Assembly (NCBI GenBank): GCA_036398095.1
Contig: DASWHR010000047.1
Span: forward strand, 1-33,202
Direction of reading: 5' to 3'
DNA length: 33,202 nucleotides
Source: DASWHR01 sp036398095
GTDB lineage: Bacteria > Actinomycetota > AC-67
The position numbers were made by a program, and so were the translations under genes. Positions 1-9,073 of the stretch are shown here, piece after piece; position 1 is the first letter of the stretch; each line of letters starts with the position of its first letter. The notes below the pieces were generated by a model, which did no database searches, was not told the origin of the DNA, and was given only the letters and a program-made list of their open reading frames with translations.

Positions 1-96
1 CCAGACGGCCCGCGGCTTCGCGGGATCCGGGCAAGGGAAGCGCTCGGCCACGTTGCGAGGCCGGGACAGCAGGCTTGGACGCATGATCTTGATCAT
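1..96 (-). CDS. 5' end of an unidentified protein (cut by window edge)
   Basis: Only the first 32 codons lie in the window, running off its left edge. The ATG at 94-96 is preceded on the minus strand by GGAGAAG at a normal ribosome-binding distance, which is why I accept the start. The peptide begins MIKIMRPSLLSRPRNVAERF and has Cys, Pro and basic residues but no hydrophobic signal segment. It lies just downstream of the leftward secreted IPT-domain gene and may share its transcript. I do not recognise the family from so short a piece. Confidence 0.5.
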   Translation of the reverse strand, partial: MIKIMRPSLLSRPRNVAERFPCPDPAKPRAVW

Positions 97-167
97 CGGC
101 TCTTCTCCGTTGTCGCCATAAACGAGCGTTTGCCGGATTCGTTTCGGTTCGGCCCGATCGTGGTCAT
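93..167 (-). CDS. Possible 24-codon coupling ORF between two genes
   Basis: A very short open frame begins at an ATG (165-167) that overlaps the TGA stop of the upstream secreted protein gene as ATGA. It ends in a TGA that overlaps the ATG of the downstream partial gene, again as ATGA. The peptide (starts MTTIGPNRNESGK) resembles no family I know. The double ATGA linkage would allow translational coupling across the gap, but it could be chance in such a short stretch. The downstream gene has its own ribosome-binding site inside this ORF. Confidence 0.2.
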   Translation of the reverse strand: MTTIGPNRNESGKRSFMATTEKSR

Positions 168-1165
168 GCGCCCACGGCGAGCGGTTGCTCGTTGGTCGGG
201 ATGCCCGACGGCGGGACGACCGAGATCCAGCCGGTCTTGGCCGTCGGCGGCACGAGGAACCTCACCTCGGACGGAGTCCACGACACGATGTGGGCGCCGC
301 CGATCGTCGTGACCTGGCCGCCGCCCTTGAGCACCAGCGTCCCCTTCTCGTCTCCCAAGCGCACGCCGGAGATCGTCACGACGGTTCCCGGCACCGCCTT
401 GGCCGGCGAAGCGCCGGAGATCCCGAAGCCGAACCAATACATGCGGCAATCCATCATCGGGTCGAAGACCGAACCGGCGCGTCCCCAGTCCATCCCGTAG
501 AAGCCCGGCTCGTCGGCCGGCAGCTTGATCGTCTTTCGCCACTGGTACTGCCACACGCCGTCGGCGATTGTGCGGACGGTCGGCGGATCGAACTCGCCGC
601 GCGTGCCGTACTCGTGGGCGTGTCCCCAGCCGGGCTCGTAGCCGCCGCCGTCGCTGGGATCGTGATGCTCGAGAACCCACGGCAGCGGGTCCGTGTGGAA
701 GGGAGCGGGGAAGGTGCGCGACAGCGCGCTGACTTCGACCTTGGGATATGCCTTGCGCGACGAGTCGTGGATGAAGTTCTTCTGGTAGCCGCTGAACGCG
801 TTGATCCGGTAGGCGGGGGAGAGCGTTACTGCGGCGGTCGAGCATTGTTTGGCCGGGCCGCGGGTGTTCGCGTGAAAAGCGTTGGCCTGCCCGACGATCT
901 GATAGCAGCGATCCGGAGTGGACATCGGCAAGGCGAACGCGAATCGCCCGTCCGCGTTCGTCGTCGTGGTTTCGTTGTATCCGTCCGAGCGCTGCGCGAT
1001 CACGGTGTAGTCAGGGACCGGTTCGCCGTGCGGCGCGACGACGGCTCCGTTGATGGCGATGCACGCCACCGGTGGGCACGGCTCGAGCGCCCCGGCCGGG
1101 CCGGCGGTCACGACGGCCGCGGCGATCAGCGCCGCGACGGCAAGTTTCGAGATTCTCCTGTGCAT
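164..1165 (-). CDS. Secreted protein with N-terminal beta domain and C-terminal IPT/TIG domain
   Basis: A 333-residue protein. Residues 1-26 form a Sec signal peptide: basic MHRR, an Ala/Val-rich core and an Ala-Gly-Ala cleavage region. Residues about 36-115 look like a carboxypeptidase-regulatory-type beta-sandwich (GAVVAPHGEPVPDYTV, then NADGRFAF). The middle, about 120-245, is rich in Trp, His and Tyr and unassigned. Residues about 248-327 fit an IPT/TIG immunoglobulin-like fold (ISGASPAKAVPGTVVTISG). The ATG has a strong GGGGAGG site about 7 bases upstream. No catalytic motif is visible, so surface binding or an adhesin-like role is inference. It diverges from the RHS gene across a 540-base gap that carries copy 1 of a 40-base repeat. 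Confidence 0.8.
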   Translation of the reverse strand: MHRRISKLAVAALIAAAVVTAGPAGALEPCPPVACIAINGAVVAPHGEPVPDYTVIAQRSDGYNETTTTNADGRFAFALPMSTPDRCYQIVGQANAFHANTRGPAKQCSTAAVTLSPAYRINAFSGYQKNFIHDSSRKAYPKVEVSALSRTFPAPFHTDPLPWVLEHHDPSDGGGYEPGWGHAHEYGTRGEFDPPTVRTIADGVWQYQWRKTIKLPADEPGFYGMDWGRAGSVFDPMMDCRMYWFGFGISGASPAKAVPGTVVTISGVRLGDEKGTLVLKGGGQVTTIGGAHIVSWTPSEVRFLVPPTAKTGWISVVPPSGIPTNEQPLAVGA

Positions 1166-1268
1166 GAAGTGGCCTCCCCTTCTGTTCTCGTTGGGTCAGA
1201 ACGAAAGACTCCTGCCCGAATTCGAGACCAAAACGAAGATGGCCCGTCGTGACTAGTCCGTTCCCGTT

Positions 1269-1308
1269 TGTCGATCGCGTCCGATTCTTGCCAGCATGAG
1301 ATGGTCCC
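1269..1308. repeat. 40-base direct repeat, copy 1
   Basis: This segment begins TGTCGATCGCGTCCGATTCT and is identical over 40 bases to 10035-10074, in the same orientation. A further 10 bases (GTCCGTTCCC) match just upstream of both copies after a short length difference. Copy 1 lies between the secreted IPT gene and the RHS gene. Copy 2 sits beside a transposase remnant, so an insertion-sequence end or recombination scar is the likeliest origin, but I cannot name the element. Confidence 0.85.
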
Positions 1309-1691
1309 TCAGATCGCGCGCGCAAGAGTTCGTGGCCGAGTAGCGCAACGCGAGGGCCGGTCGTTGAGGGTGTGTGATGAAATTCCTTCGTGCTGGCTGG
1401 CTCCAGGGACGAACGAATGCTATGCCCATTTCTACGCCACCGAATGGACTCGCTTCGGTGTTCAATACTGGCCTGACTTTACGGGCCGGCTAACACTTGA
1501 TCTCGGTTCCGGCCTGGAAGGCTTTCGTTCCGCCCATGTCGATAGGCCATGCATTTGTTGCCCTTGATGGCACGAGAACATCCTCCAATGAGATCATTGA
1601 ACGCCGAGTTGGTTCGCACGATACTTCCTCGACCCAGCAGTCGATCCGGAGGCTTATCGTGAAGAGCGCTGCGCTCACGAGCCTGCCCGGC

Positions 1692-1697
1692 GGAGGG
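1692..1697 (+). promoter_or_regulatory. Ribosome-binding site fixing a GTG start for the RHS gene
   Basis: GGAGGG lies 8 bases before GTG at 1706. No ATG further downstream in the frame keeps the full basic n-region of the signal peptide, so this site decides the start. Confidence 0.7.
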
Positions 1698-1705
1698 ATC
1701 TACCT

Positions 1706-4700
1706 GTGGCGGATCTTAGACCTGATCAGTCGCGCTCAAACAGACGATTCTCACGGTCAGCTTGGCATCGGCGCCTTGCGCTGGTGGTTGCGTTGGCGGT
1801 GTTCGCGACGCTGCTGCCCGGGACCATGGCTGCCGCCTCATCGCCGGGTGCGTCGGGTCGCGCAGGCTCATGGTGGTCGTCGATCAGTCGGGCTGCCTCT
1901 ACAGTGGGGCGGGCGTTGGCTGTGCCGGCGGGGGCTGTTGGCGAGTGGCTGGCGGATCTGTTCGAGCCGACAGAGCGGTCGGCGGCGGCTGCTTCAGGCA
2001 CGTCTGACCTAGTCGAGCGGCGGACGGAGTCGTCGCGCACGTTCCGGAACGCGGATGGGACCTATACGACGGAGTCGTTTAGCGGTCCGATTCATTTTCG
2101 CGACAGCGATGGGGTGTGGCAGCAGGTCGATAACCGGCTTATCCCGTCGGAGCGCCTGGGTTATGCGTGGCGGAATGCTGCGAACCGTTTCGATGCGCAT
2201 TTTCGCGCTCGGTCTGGTGAGGATGATCTGGCGATCGTTGTTGGCATGAACAACTACACGTTCACGCTGCAAGCTGCGGGGTCGGAGCGCGCTCGCTCGT
2301 CGGCGGGCTCAACGTCTGGGTCGCGGACTCGTTACGCGAGTGTTGGGCCTTCGACTGATTTGGAGTATGAGGTCACCAACGTCGGCGTGAAGGAGGCGTT
2401 GACGCTTCGCGGTCCGGACGCGCCGTCGTCGTTTACGTATTTGGTTCGGGGCCCGATCAGCGCTGCGGAACGGCAGCCGGATGGTTCGGTTCAGGTCCGA
2501 GACGTGGCCGGTGATGTTGCTTTTGTGATCGCGGCGCCGTGGGCTGCGGAGGCTCGATCTGGCCGCGAGCGGGAGGCGCTGCGTGAGGGTGCTTCGCATG
2601 CGTCGCAGTCTGTTGCGCTCACGGCCGGCGGGTTTGAGTTGAGCGTGACTGTTGACGATGCGTGGCTGTCGGCACCGGGGCGGCGTTTCCCGGTTGTGGT
2701 TGATCCGACGATCAATGTCACCTCCAATACGCGTGAGACGTATGTGACGACCGCCTCGGTGGACTCACCGACGGGCTGCTGTCCAACCTCGCTGACAGTC
2801 GGGACGGATTCGCGCGTGATCCGTACCTTGCTGCGCTTTGATCAGTCGCAGATTCCGCTCTCTTCGACAGTTTCGAGCGCGAGTTTGAGTTTGCAGTACG
2901 AGTTCTGCGTGGCTGCTCCTTGCACCGATGATCCTGCCCAGACGATTCAGATGCATCGGATACTGCAAGGGCCGTGGTCGTCGTGGGATTCGGGTCCGAA
3001 TATCAAGCCGACCTGGAACTGGTCAAACGTGAGCTACGATGCGACGGTGGTCGCAAGCGTGAACCGGCCCGCGGGTCAGAACGCCGGTATCGGCTCGCCG
3101 ACTACGCACACGTGGTCGGGCGCGGCGTTGACGAGCCTGGTTCAGCAGTGGGCGAAGGCGGAGATTCCCAACGATGGTGTCTTGCTTCGGCTCGCCAGCG
3201 AAACGCTCAATCAGGGTGGTCCGGCGTATCGGTCGGCTGCCTGGGGTGGGGCGACGATGCCGAAGCTGATCGTCACATACACGGCTAACGGTTCAGGCAA
3301 TGGGCATCCGGCCGATGCGATCAATCCGCTGCCCGTCGCGATCGAGACGGTGACATCTTCGACTTCGCTGGCGATGATCCCCAAGGGGCCGTTCCATTCG
3401 CTGCTGCAATCTTCCGCGGGTGACCTCTTGTCGTTTGAAGGGCTTGAGAGCGATACGATTCCCGGCTGTCACCGCATCAACATGCGGACGGCACCGCCGC
3501 CGTATTCGTCGTCGTCGTGGTCGACGGCTGTTGATCTGGATACGGGGAGTGCCTGCACGGGTGCGGTGACGATGGGCAGCAACGACAACGTCTACGTGGT
3601 GACCAATGAGGGGGTCGCCGGCGGGGTTCTGGAGCGGTGGAGCAAGTCGGGTTCCATCTGGACGGGCGGACAAGTCAACACGGTCAGCCCGATCGATTCG
3701 ACCTTCTCGATCGGTTACTCGGCGCGCCGAACTTCCAACGCCCGGATCTGGGTTGCGTACCGGCGCCTCGATCTAGGTGTGAACAAGCTCGCGATCAACT
3801 ACTCCGACGACAACGGTGCAACCTTCAATCCCCTAAATGTCTTCACGTTCAGCAACGATACACCCGGTCAATTGGTTGAGATTCCCGGATCCGCCGCGGG
3901 CCTGTTGCGTCTGGACGGTACAAGCCTCAAGTTCTCGACATCCTCGAGTTGGGGATCGTCGACCACGATCGCCACGAGTGTCGCCGCCGGCTCAGCGTTC
4001 CAGTCAGTCTCGGATTCGTCTGGCAACGTGCACGTGCTCTATAAGGATTCATCGGCGGGGATCAAGTACCTGAAACGAGACACGGGAGGTTCCTGGTCGT
4101 CTGCCTCGACGCTTCCCTCCACGTCGACCGGTGAGAGCGACGTCAGCCTGTCGCTGAACGAGCAGGCCGGATCGCCTGTGCAGCTGATCATGGCGGCTAC
4201 GTCGTCGGCAGGGCAGTTTTGGACGCGCAGCTTTGACGGATCGACGTGGTCATCGCCGACCACCCTTGCCGTTCCGGTGGTGCGATCCAAGCAGCGGATC
4301 AGCTTGCCGCAGGCGATCCGCAAACCGGGCGTGACGCCGTATGTGTGGTGGGAGGAGAGCGGGACAACCAAGGCAGTTCAGTTCGATTACCAAGACGCAG
4401 TGGCCCCGACAGGCCAGCAAGTCTCGCCGACGGCGCACGAGGTTGTGGACGGAACCTTTACGCTGGAGGCAACCGGCTCCGATGGCATCGGTGTAGCACG
4501 GATCGACTTTTTCGTCGATCGAGGTTCCGGACTGCTGTCGTTCCTCGGGAGCGACACTACGCCCGACGGGACCGGCAAGTACACCTACGATTGGAACACG
4601 ACAGAGTTGGATGGCGGCTCCCGCAAGTGGCCTGACGGCGCATATCGAGTGTTCGCCCGCATCTGGGACTACAAGCGGAATCGAGCCACGTCGAACCGGC

Positions 4701-7700
4701 CGCTCGCCTACATTCAACTCAGCGACTTCGGTGTTCGCCCGTACCGTCCCAGCCTGCCGTTCGAAGTCGGCGCGGGCATTTCGGGTCAGATTGATCTTTG
4801 GAACGGCAATCTAACCGTCAGTCATGCGCTGGTTGCCGAGCCGACCGTTCTCGGACCGATTGCCATCACACGCAATTACAACTCTCATGATCCCGCCAAC
4901 GGCGCGGCTGGCCGCGGCTGGAGTCTGGGTGTCGAACTCGAAGCAGCGATCAATTTTGCCAAGCTGATCGATCATTCTGCCGACGCCAATCCGCTGAATG
5001 TCGTCGAGATCGTCGAGACAGACGGGACACCGCACTACTATCTGGAATCCGGCGGGGGCGGCTACGCATCGTTCGTTGACGACTTTTCTGTGCTGAGTAG
5101 GAACAGCAACTCCACTTGGACGCTTCTTCTCGCCGACGGAGGTCGCTACACGTTTTCGAGCGCTGGAGATCCGGTCGATTACCGCCCGGCGCCCACCTCG
5201 GCGAACCAGATCGCCTACGTTTACACGTCCGGTCGGCTCACGTCGGTGACCGATCCGCTTAGTCGTGGATTCAACTTCACTTATGACGGAAACAATCGCC
5301 TCGCCACCGTCGTCGCCACCCAATCGATACCGGCTCGCACGTGGACGTTCGGCTACTCCACAGGAGGCGAGCTGACAAGCGTCCAGAATCCGATCGGCGG
5401 TACGACAACATACGCGTATGATCCGACGACGAAGAGGATGACCTCGATCCAAACACCGGCCGGGGTTCGTTACCAGTTCGCATATGACACCGCAACGCCG
5501 CCGGGCGTTACGGATCTAAAGCAGCTCAACAACAGTTCGACCTACACCACCAAGGTCGAGTATTTGAGCAATCCGGCGGTGGATTGCCCGAGCCTCCCGG
5601 GTTCCCCGAAGGCGTGCCGGCGTGTCGTGAGCCCGAAGGGAACGCTCGCGACCTGCTGGTCTGTGCCTGCATGCAAGCTCGCTTACGCGACTACGTACGG
5701 GCTCGATGGACGTCACCGGACGACCTCGGTGATGATCCGCACGCAACCCGACGGGATCGACCGGACTCGGACGCTGGCATGGAATGGCGATAACCTCCTC
5801 ACCTCGAGCAGCGACTTCAAAGGCAAGATCACAAGCCACACCTATGACGGCGCCGGCAATCTGCTCACCACGACCGGACCCGACCCCGACGACGGCGGAC
5901 CGCTCGGGCAGCCGACGGTCCAGCATCGCTTTGATGAGCCCTATCAAGGCCTGCAAGCCTTCTACTTCAACAACACGACTCTGACCCCGCCCGCGACGAC
6001 GCGACGCCTGGATAGTCAAGTCGACTTTGGCTGGGGTGGCGGAGGCCCCGCTCCGGGGGTGAGCGCCGATAATTTTTCGGTCCGTTGGATCGGCTACATC
6101 AAGATCGATACCGCCGGCGCCTACACGTTCTACACCGAATCTGACGACGGCAACAGGCTCTACGTCGATGGGGAGCTCCTGGGCGACAACTGGAACCCCG
6201 CGACACCACCTTATTCAGGTGAAAAGACTTGGGGACCGATCACGCTTGCGACCGGCCTGCACCCCGTCGTCGTGGAGATGTATGACGGCTGCTGCAACGC
6301 CGAGATCCACCTCCGCTACTCGGCCAGCACCACACCGCCGGTAAGCAAGCAGACCGTTCCCGCATCGAAGCTTGTTCCCGGCTTCAACCTGGAAACGACC
6401 CGCATCGACGAAGCGGGAATCACCACGACCTTGATCTACGAGGACGAGACGCCACCGAACTACAGCAACGACGACGACGCGTTCATCGGCAACCTGATCC
6501 AAGAAGAGACCACCAACACGCCAATCGGCGGCACCGCACAGACCTTCAAGACTCGCTACAGCTACAACACGTACGGTCAGCGCACGTCGAAGACGTTGCC
6601 GAAGGGCATGACCGGCGGCAGCCCAGACCCCGCCTACACCACCACCTACACTTACTTCGGCGACGAGAACGCAACCAACAACTGCACCGCCGTCTCCTAT
6701 CCACAGAAGGGTCTGCTCAAAAGCGTTGCGCAGCCCGGTCTCGCGACTGTCACGTTCGTGCACGACGGACAAGGAGCCACCGTCAAGCAGAACGACGGCA
6801 AAGGCGATACCTGCTCAACCTTCGACGCGCTTGGCCGCGTCACCGGCGTCCAACCCCCCGGCTTAGGGACGACCAGCTACGGATATGACGCCGATGGCCG
6901 CACCACCTCGATCAACGATCCCGCGATCACCGGGACCGCGACCTACACCTACGATGATCTGGGTCGTTTGCTCACCGCCCGCGACGAACGCGGCAACGAG
7001 CTAAGCGAAACCGCAGGGAGCTACACCTACGACGAGAACTCCAACAACTTGACCCGCGTCGATAAGACCGGGACGACGACCTACACCTACGATCAACTCG
7101 ACCGGCTCATCCAAGTCAAAGACCCCGCCAACAACACCTACAACACCAGCTACGATCAAAACAGCCAGATCACCAAGCAAACCTATCCCAACGGCACCGA
7201 AACCCAGCGCACCTACGACAACCTCCAACGCCTCGACATCCACAAGACCCTCACCGCCGCCACGGGTGCGATGCTCGCGCAGAACGATTATGAGCGCGAC
7301 ATTCGCGGACTGATCAAACGCGACGACGCACCGGAAGGCCTCTGGGTCTACACCTACGATGCGCTCGGCCGGGTCGAGCAGGCGCACGACCCGACCATCG
7401 GCCGCACCCGCCGCTATAGCTACGACCTGAACTCAAACCGAACCAGCGTCAAGCTCAACAGCGGCTGGAACACGACCAAAGAATCCAACACCTACGGATC
7501 AGCCATCACCGACGGCGTTCCCATCCCCGGCTTCAACGGCGACAATGCCTGCTCCGAGCAGCTCTTGACCTTCAACTTCCCCTTCGCCGGATCAAGCTAC
7601 GATCGCGTGCTCATCTCGACGAACGGCTACGTCAAGCTCGGAAGCGCAACCTGCGATTCGGCGACGAGCATTGACCTGACGACCACCGCGAACAGGATCA

Positions 7701-9031
7701 TCGCTCCCTACAATCGCGACCTCAACTTTCCAGCCACCAATCCCACCCGCGCCATCTACACCGAGATCTCCACCACCGGCCCGAAAAACTTCCGGATCCG
7801 CTGGAAAGGCGAAGTCACCGGAAACCCATCCCATACCGCCAACTTCGACCTGCTCCTGTTCGAATCCGGGCTCATCCGATTCCGCTACGGCACCATGCCC
7901 TCAACTGGAACCGGACGCGTGGGAACCACACCCGGCAACCAGCTCGACTTCGTCGCCGTCGCCGGCTACGACCGACTCGTACTGCCCACAAGCAACGCCG
8001 ACAACGTCACACTCACGCCAGCAGCCGAAACCACCACCGAAACCTACGGCTACAACGCGCGCGACCAGCTCACCGCAACCGGATCGCTCATTGCCGGTGT
8101 TGCCTACAACAGCGACGGGGACCAAACCTCCATCAGCGGACCCAGTCCACGCGGCACCGTCAACCTCACCTTCGACGGTAGACATCTCGTCACAGGCCAG
8201 AGCACCGCCGGACTCACAACGAGCTGGGTGCTCGACGGCGAGGCCAGAGTGACCCGCCAGACCAAATCCCTGCTTGGGACTACCGTCTACCGCTACAACG
8301 CACCCGGCGACAATCCCGCCTGGGAAGAAGACACCTCCGGTACGATCACCACGAGCTTCGTCACCGGACCCCTCGGAATCCTCGCAACCTACAGCAGCGG
8401 AACCCCAACCTACCTCGTCACCAACGGCCACGGCGACATCATCCAGACCCGCAACGGCGCTGGTGCGCTCATCGAGGACTATACATATAACGATTCCGGA
8501 GATGTCACCTCGAGCGCGAAGCCAACTCGCTATGGCTATGTTGGCTCGTGGCAGAAGGATCGGGAAGAAGACTCATCGCTGATCCGGATGGGCGTACGGA
8601 TGTACGATCCGCTCGTCACGCGGTTCGTTTCGTGGGATCCGGTTGACGGCGGTGACTACAACGCTTACAGCTATGCGGGTCAGAATCCCTGTAGCAACTA
8701 CGACCTCGACGGGCGAAAGGCGACCGAGACTTCAAGTAGCGATTGTGATGCATTGCTCACAAAGATTAGGAAATTTGCCGGGAACATCGCGAGGCGTATG
8801 ACTCAGTTACTTGCAAACAAGCGAAATTTGCCCCTGTCCGGATCGATGTCCATTCAGGGCCACGCGCAGACGATACGCGAGAGGAAGGGCAAGTTGCGGA
8901 AAATGCTAAGGCGATGGAATCGGGAATGTGGGGACGCGAGAAGACTGTCCGAGCATATTCTCAGGCAGGCGGACATTACGACCGTTGCGGTCTATCGCGA
9001 CGGCGTGAAGGTTTGGCAAGCAGACTTATGA
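1706..9031 (+). CDS. Giant secreted RHS/YD-repeat protein with PA14-like and nidogen-like insertions
   Basis: A 2441-residue protein starting at GTG. Residues 1-45 hold a basic n-region and a hydrophobic signal segment. About 335-527 fits a DNRLRE domain (TSLVQQWA near 475). About 535-895 looks like a beta-propeller with repeated Ser/Trp motifs. About 897-997 is Ig-like. About 1010-1090 is the start of an RHS shell, followed by YD-repeat blocks (YTYDxxGRL type) at about 1112-1408, 1559-1929 and 2112-2275. A PA14-like domain (about 1415-1545, YTFYTESDDGNRLYVDG) and a nidogen-like domain (about 1935-2108, VLISTNGYVKLGS) interrupt the repeats. The RHS core (about 2275-2340, MYDPLVTRFVSWDPVDGG) precedes a 100-residue helical, basic tip with two cysteines. 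In known RHS proteins the shell encloses a C-terminal effector; here the tip resembles helical RHS end segments and its toxicity is unproven. The adjacent gene may be its immunity partner. Confidence 0.9.
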   Translation: MADLRPDQSRSNRRFSRSAWHRRLALVVALAVFATLLPGTMAAASSPGASGRAGSWWSSISRAASTVGRALAVPAGAVGEWLADLFEPTERSAAAASGTSDLVERRTESSRTFRNADGTYTTESFSGPIHFRDSDGVWQQVDNRLIPSERLGYAWRNAANRFDAHFRARSGEDDLAIVVGMNNYTFTLQAAGSERARSSAGSTSGSRTRYASVGPSTDLEYEVTNVGVKEALTLRGPDAPSSFTYLVRGPISAAERQPDGSVQVRDVAGDVAFVIAAPWAAEARSGREREALREGASHASQSVALTAGGFELSVTVDDAWLSAPGRRFPVVVDPTINVTSNTRETYVTTASVDSPTGCCPTSLTVGTDSRVIRTLLRFDQSQIPLSSTVSSASLSLQYEFCVAAPCTDDPAQTIQMHRILQGPWSSWDSGPNIKPTWNWSNVSYDATVVASVNRPAGQNAGIGSPTTHTWSGAALTSLVQQWAKAEIPNDGVLLRLASETLNQGGPAYRSAAWGGATMPKLIVTYTANGSGNGHPADAINPLPVAIETVTSSTSLAMIPKGPFHSLLQSSAGDLLSFEGLESDTIPGCHRINMRTAPPPYSSSSWSTAVDLDTGSACTGAVTMGSNDNVYVVTNEGVAGGVLERWSKSGSIWTGGQVNTVSPIDSTFSIGYSARRTSNARIWVAYRRLDLGVNKLAINYSDDNGATFNPLNVFTFSNDTPGQLVEIPGSAAGLLRLDGTSLKFSTSSSWGSSTTIATSVAAGSAFQSVSDSSGNVHVLYKDSSAGIKYLKRDTGGSWSSASTLPSTSTGESDVSLSLNEQAGSPVQLIMAATSSAGQFWTRSFDGSTWSSPTTLAVPVVRSKQRISLPQAIRKPGVTPYVWWEESGTTKAVQFDYQDAVAPTGQQVSPTAHEVVDGTFTLEATGSDGIGVARIDFFVDRGSGLLSFLGSDTTPDGTGKYTYDWNTTELDGGSRKWPDGAYRVFARIWDYKRNRATSNRPLAYIQLSDFGVRPYRPSLPFEVGAGISGQIDLWNGNLTVSHALVAEPTVLGPIAITRNYNSHDPANGAAGRGWSLGVELEAAINFAKLIDHSADANPLNVVEIVETDGTPHYYLESGGGGYASFVDDFSVLSRNSNSTWTLLLADGGRYTFSSAGDPVDYRPAPTSANQIAYVYTSGRLTSVTDPLSRGFNFTYDGNNRLATVVATQSIPARTWTFGYSTGGELTSVQNPIGGTTTYAYDPTTKRMTSIQTPAGVRYQFAYDTATPPGVTDLKQLNNSSTYTTKVEYLSNPAVDCPSLPGSPKACRRVVSPKGTLATCWSVPACKLAYATTYGLDGRHRTTSVMIRTQPDGIDRTRTLAWNGDNLLTSSSDFKGKITSHTYDGAGNLLTTTGPDPDDGGPLGQPTVQHRFDEPYQGLQAFYFNNTTLTPPATTRRLDSQVDFGWGGGGPAPGVSADNFSVRWIGYIKIDTAGAYTFYTESDDGNRLYVDGELLGDNWNPATPPYSGEKTWGPITLATGLHPVVVEMYDGCCNAEIHLRYSASTTPPVSKQTVPASKLVPGFNLETTRIDEAGITTTLIYEDETPPNYSNDDDAFIGNLIQEETTNTPIGGTAQTFKTRYSYNTYGQRTSKTLPKGMTGGSPDPAYTTTYTYFGDENATNNCTAVSYPQKGLLKSVAQPGLATVTFVHDGQGATVKQNDGKGDTCSTFDALGRVTGVQPPGLGTTSYGYDADGRTTSINDPAITGTATYTYDDLGRLLTARDERGNELSETAGSYTYDENSNNLTRVDKTGTTTYTYDQLDRLIQVKDPANNTYNTSYDQNSQITKQTYPNGTETQRTYDNLQRLDIHKTLTAATGAMLAQNDYERDIRGLIKRDDAPEGLWVYTYDALGRVEQAHDPTIGRTRRYSYDLNSNRTSVKLNSGWNTTKESNTYGSAITDGVPIPGFNGDNACSEQLLTFNFPFAGSSYDRVLISTNGYVKLGSATCDSATSIDLTTTANRIIAPYNRDLNFPATNPTRAIYTEISTTGPKNFRIRWKGEVTGNPSHTANFDLLLFESGLIRFRYGTMPSTGTGRVGTTPGNQLDFVAVAGYDRLVLPTSNADNVTLTPAAETTTETYGYNARDQLTATGSLIAGVAYNSDGDQTSISGPSPRGTVNLTFDGRHLVTGQSTAGLTTSWVLDGEARVTRQTKSLLGTTVYRYNAPGDNPAWEEDTSGTITTSFVTGPLGILATYSSGTPTYLVTNGHGDIIQTRNGAGALIEDYTYNDSGDVTSSAKPTRYGYVGSWQKDREEDSSLIRMGVRMYDPLVTRFVSWDPVDGGDYNAYSYAGQNPCSNYDLDGRKATETSSSDCDALLTKIRKFAGNIARRMTQLLANKRNLPLSGSMSIQGHAQTIRERKGKLRKMLRRWNRECGDARRLSEHILRQADITTVAVYRDGVKVWQADL

Positions 9032-9073
9032 CGGATCTAAGTCCAACAGTTTGCTGTTGCGGAGGATCATGAC

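Larger units (their letters stand above)
1166..1705. other. 540-base intergenic region upstream of the RHS gene
   Basis: This gap separates the leftward IPT-domain gene from the rightward RHS gene, so it must hold divergent promoters. I could not pick a convincing -35/-10 pair. It contains copy 1 of the 40-base direct repeat (1269-1308) and, near its end, the RHS ribosome-binding site. Open frames inside it run through the repeat and lack protein-like sequence, so I do not call a gene. Base composition from about 1380 onward is less GC-rich than the flanking housekeeping genes. Confidence 0.6.

Noticed and set aside
1268..1567. 99-codon rightward frame between the IPT and RHS genes
   Set aside because: It begins inside the 40-base repeat at a weak start and has no protein-like pattern or ribosome-binding site.
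5200..8500. Tandem short repeats in the RHS gene as a CRISPR or satellite array
   Set aside because: The repetition is of protein motif (YTYD-type) with varied DNA sequence and spacing, as expected of YD repeats.
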